Shown in pieces: positions 37,344 to 39,742 of a DNA stretch of 39,742 bases. A program made the translations under genes and the position numbers. The notes below the pieces were generated by a model, which worked only from the letters and a program-made list of their open reading frames with translations, was not told the origin of the DNA and ran no database searches. Every line of letters begins with the position of its first letter. Position 1 is the first letter of the stretch. Where the stretch lies: the NCBI GenBank assembly GCA_017552435.1, contig JAFZPZ010000039.1, positions 1-39,742 of the forward strand, written 5' to 3'. Origin of the DNA: Bacteroidaceae bacterium. Lineage in GTDB: Bacteria > Bacteroidota > Bacteroidia > Bacteroidales > Bacteroidaceae.

Positions 37344-39742
37344 CTATTCCTCGACAGCAGCCTGCGCGGCGGCGAGACGTGCGATGGGCACACGGAAGGG
37401 TGAGCAGCTGGCATAGTTCAGGCCAATCTTGGCGCAGAACTTGACGGAGCTGGGTTCGCCACCGTGCTCGCCGCAGATACCACAGCGCAAGGTGGGACGT
37501 ATTTCGCGCCCCTTCTCAACAGCATACTTCACAAGCTTGCCGACACCGTTCTGGTCGAGTACCTGGAACGGGTCAACCTTCAGGATCTTCTTTTCGAGGT
37601 ATGCAGGCAGGAAGCTGGCGATGTCGTCGCGGCTGTAGCCGAATGTCATCTGAGTCAAGTCGTTGGTGCCGAAGCTGAAGTACTCGGCCTCAGTAGCGAT
37701 GCGGTCGGCAGTGAGGGCAGCACGAGGAATCTCAATCATCGTACCAATCTCGAAGTCAACCTTCACACCGTACTCCTCAAATACCTCGGCGGCAACCTTC
37801 TGAATGATAGCCTTCTGCTGTTTCAGCTCGTAGAGGATACCAATCAGAGGCACCATGATTTCGGGCTTGGGATCGAAGCCTTCCTTCTTCAGTTCGCAGG
37901 CGGCGCTCAGGATGGCGCGGGTCTGCATAGCGGTGATTTCGGGGAAGGTAATACCCAGACGGCAACCACGGTGACCCAGCATCGGGTTGTTCTCGGCGAG
38001 GCTTTCTACGCGACGCTTGATGGTCTCCAGGCTCACGCCCATCTCCTTTGCCATCGTCTCCTGCCCAGCCTGATCGTGGGGAACGAACTCATGCAAGGGA
38101 GGATCGAGCAGACGAATGTTCACGGGCAGACCGTTCATAGCCTTCAGGATGCCCTTGAAGTCAGCCTTCTGATAGGGGAGGAGCTTAGCAAGAGCCTTCT
38201 CGCGACCTTCAGCTGTGTCGGCCAGAATCATCTGACGCATTGCGATAATCTTCTGGTCGTCGAAGAACATGTGCTCTGTACGGGTAAGACCGATACCCTT
38301 GGCACCGAAAGCACGAGCCACCTCAGCATCGTGAGGTGTATCAGCATTGGTGCGAACCTGTAGCTTGGTATATTTGTCGCAGAGGTCCATCAGTTCCTTG
38401 AAGTCACCGCTAAGTTCAGCAGCCTTGGTGGGCACTTCACCTGCATAGACCTGACCGGTGGTGCCGTTGATGCTGATGTAATCACCCTCTTTATAAACTG
38501 TACCATCGATTTCCACGGTCTTAGCCTTGTAATCGACATTCAGGCTGCCGACACCACTGACGCAGCACTTGCCCATACCACGAGCTACTACAGCTGCATG
38601 GCTGGTCATACCGCCACGGGCAGTCAAGATTCCTTCGGCAGCGCTCATGCCTGCCAGGTCTTCAGGGCTGGTCTCGATACGAACGAGTACCACCTTGTGA
38701 CCGTCTTTGTGCCAAGCTTGGGCATCGTCGGCGTGGAAGACAATCTGTCCGCAACCGGCACCTGGGCTGGCGGGCAGTCCCTGTGCGATAACCTTGGCGG
38801 TGGTCAGGGCCTTCTTGTCGAATACGGGATGCAGGAGCTCGTCCAGCTTCTGGGGCTCGCAGCGCATGATGGCGGTCTTCTCGTCAATCATTCCCTCGTG
38901 GAGGAGGTCAATGGCAATCTTCACCATTGCAGCGCCAGTGCGCTTTCCGTTACGGGTCTGCAAGAACCACAGCTTGCCCTCCTGAACAGTGAACTCCATG
39001 TCCTGCATGTCGCGATAGTGCTCCTCTAACTTCTGCTGGATGCCGTTCAACTCAGCATAGATAGCGGGCATAGCCTCTTCCATAGAGGGGTATTTCACTT
39101 TGCGGACCTCCTCGCTAATGCCGGCACGCTCAGCCCAGCGCTGAGAGCCAATCTTGGTAATCTGCTGAGGTGTGCGAATACCTGCCACAACGTCCTCGCC
39201 TTGAGCATTCACCAGGTACTCGCCGTTGAAGAGATTCTCACCGTTGGCAGCATCACGGCTGAAGCAAACGCCCGTAGCAGAGGTGTCGCCCATGTTGCCG
39301 AATACCATTGCCATTACAGATACAGCGGTTCCCCATTCATCGGGAATGCCCTCCATCTTACGGTAGAGGATGGCGCGCTCGTTCATCCAGCTGCGGAACA
39401 CGGCGCAGATAGCACCCCACAGCTGCTCGATTGGGTCGTTGGGGAAGTCGTTGCCTGTGCGCTCCTTGATAGCTTTCTTGAAACGAACCACCAGGTCCTT
39501 CAGTTCCTCAACGCTGAGGTCCTTATCCAGCTTCACGCCACGGATTGCCTTCACTTGCTCGATGATTTCCTCGAAGGGATCGATGTCCGTCTTGTTGGCG
39601 GGCTTCAGCTCTAAAACGACGTCACCGTACATCTGTACGAAGCGGCGGTAGCTGTCATATACGAAGTGAGCGTTCTGGGTCTTGCGTACCATACCCTCAG
39701 CCACCTCGTCGTTAAGACCGAGGTTGAGGATGGTGTCCATCA
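37344..39742 (-). CDS. ppdK: Pyruvate phosphate dikinase (5' part outside window)
   Basis: The frame is open to the right edge, and MDTILNLGLNDEVAEG at 39740 is an internal segment that follows roughly 110 residues in complete homologues (about 900 aa in total), so the gene is cut by the window rather than truncated. Visible parts are the end of the ATP-grasp domain, the swivelling phosphohistidine domain GILTARGGMTSHAAVVARGMGK with the catalytic His, and the PEP/pyruvate TIM barrel with GLTRTEHMFF and CGICGEHGGEPSSV, whose Cys is the pyruvate-side acid. It interconverts pyruvate, ATP and phosphate with PEP, AMP and diphosphate in central anaerobic metabolism. A strong hairpin terminator follows. 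Confidence 0.95.
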   Translation of the reverse strand, partial: MDTILNLGLNDEVAEGMVRKTQNAHFVYDSYRRFVQMYGDVVLELKPANKTDIDPFEEIIEQVKAIRGVKLDKDLSVEELKDLVVRFKKAIKERTGNDFPNDPIEQLWGAICAVFRSWMNERAILYRKMEGIPDEWGTAVSVMAMVFGNMGDTSATGVCFSRDAANGENLFNGEYLVNAQGEDVVAGIRTPQQITKIGSQRWAERAGISEEVRKVKYPSMEEAMPAIYAELNGIQQKLEEHYRDMQDMEFTVQEGKLWFLQTRNGKRTGAAMVKIAIDLLHEGMIDEKTAIMRCEPQKLDELLHPVFDKKALTTAKVIAQGLPASPGAGCGQIVFHADDAQAWHKDGHKVVLVRIETSPEDLAGMSAAEGILTARGGMTSHAAVVARGMGKCCVSGVGSLNVDYKAKTVEIDGTVYKEGDYISINGTTGQVYAGEVPTKAAELSGDFKELMDLCDKYTKLQVRTNADTPHDAEVARAFGAKGIGLTRTEHMFFDDQKIIAMRQMILADTAEGREKALAKLLPYQKADFKGILKAMNGLPVNIRLLDPPLHEFVPHDQAGQETMAKEMGVSLETIKRRVESLAENNPMLGHRGCRLGITFPEITAMQTRAILSAACELKKEGFDPKPEIMVPLIGILYELKQQKAIIQKVAAEVFEEYGVKVDFEIGTMIEIPRAALTADRIATEAEYFSFGTNDLTQMTFGYSRDDIASFLPAYLEKKILKVDPFQVLDQNGVGKLVKYAVEKGREIRPTLRCGICGEHGGEPSSVKFCAKIGLNYASCSPFRVPIARLAAAQAAVEE

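Noticed and set aside
37344-39740. Complete pyruvate phosphate dikinase starting at 39740
   Set aside because: The Met is an internal residue of the family's conserved MDTILNLG segment and the frame is open to the window edge.
1-39742. tRNA, rRNA, CRISPR arrays and transposases
   Set aside because: I looked for their characteristic sequences and proteins on both strands and saw none; without a covariance search, small RNAs cannot be excluded.

Overview
The window looks like a chromosomal segment of a Bacteroidales bacterium, most likely Prevotellaceae. The evidence is protein similarity as recalled from family knowledge (lipoprotein glutaminase, GH97, Bacteroidetes-type Mrp without a CxxC, WbsX/pyruvyl-transferase polysaccharide genes) together with several good Bacteroidetes promoters (TTG ... 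18-20 nt ... TAnnTTTG). No rRNA, tRNA, CRISPR array or insertion sequence was seen.

Layout. (1) 173-14927, minus strand: a secreted glutaminase-family lipoprotein lies at the end of a long exopolysaccharide/O-antigen-type operon. In transcription order the operon holds a polymerase/ligase-like membrane protein, a flippase, an FrhB-like protein, a polysaccharide pyruvyl transferase, a WbsX/GH99-like protein, a GT4, a hexapeptide acetyltransferase, a second GT4, a WecG/TagA glycosyltransferase, a nucleotidyltransferase-fold protein and a WcaJ-type phosphoglycosyl transferase. Genes overlap by a few bases and a convincing promoter precedes the first. (2) 15015-17491, minus strand: GH16 and Mrp. 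(3) 17.5-27.7 kb: an accessory island, mostly plus strand. It carries a two-gene ABC-type ATPase + TOPRIM pair resembling PARIS (AriA/AriB), an orphan 192-aa protein, a HipB/HipA toxin-antitoxin pair followed by a DUF6155-like protein and a large primase-helicase-PLD protein of the TOTE type, and a stand-alone AAA+ ATPase. (4) 27758-34733, plus strand: a redox and DNA-repair run (FMN reductase, superoxide dismutase, Bcp peroxiredoxin, MGMT-like, a fused AlkD-sigma-like protein, GH97, UDG-like, rubrerythrin). (5) 34756-39742, minus strand: nucleotide-sugar epimerase, SerB, and the 3' part of pyruvate phosphate dikinase, which runs off the right edge.

The most striking unexplained signal is a five-copy element, ATGTAACA, 14 (once 15) nt, ATACTATA, followed by AGGGTAGA-like purine-rich DNA. 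It occurs only in and at both edges of the accessory island. Three copies sit right before the start of an otherwise promoterless gene, which suggests a dedicated promoter class (TGTAAC, 17 nt, ACTATA) or operator shared by island genes. Two copies form long inverted repeats around the AAA+ ATPase gene, and two others lie as direct repeats at the island's outer edges. This makes the island a candidate co-regulated defence cluster or mobile unit.

A second notable item is the in-frame fusion of an AlkD-like DNA glycosylase to a sigma-70-like domain. A third is a recurring class of short stop-codon-rich tandem repeats placed exactly at gene junctions.
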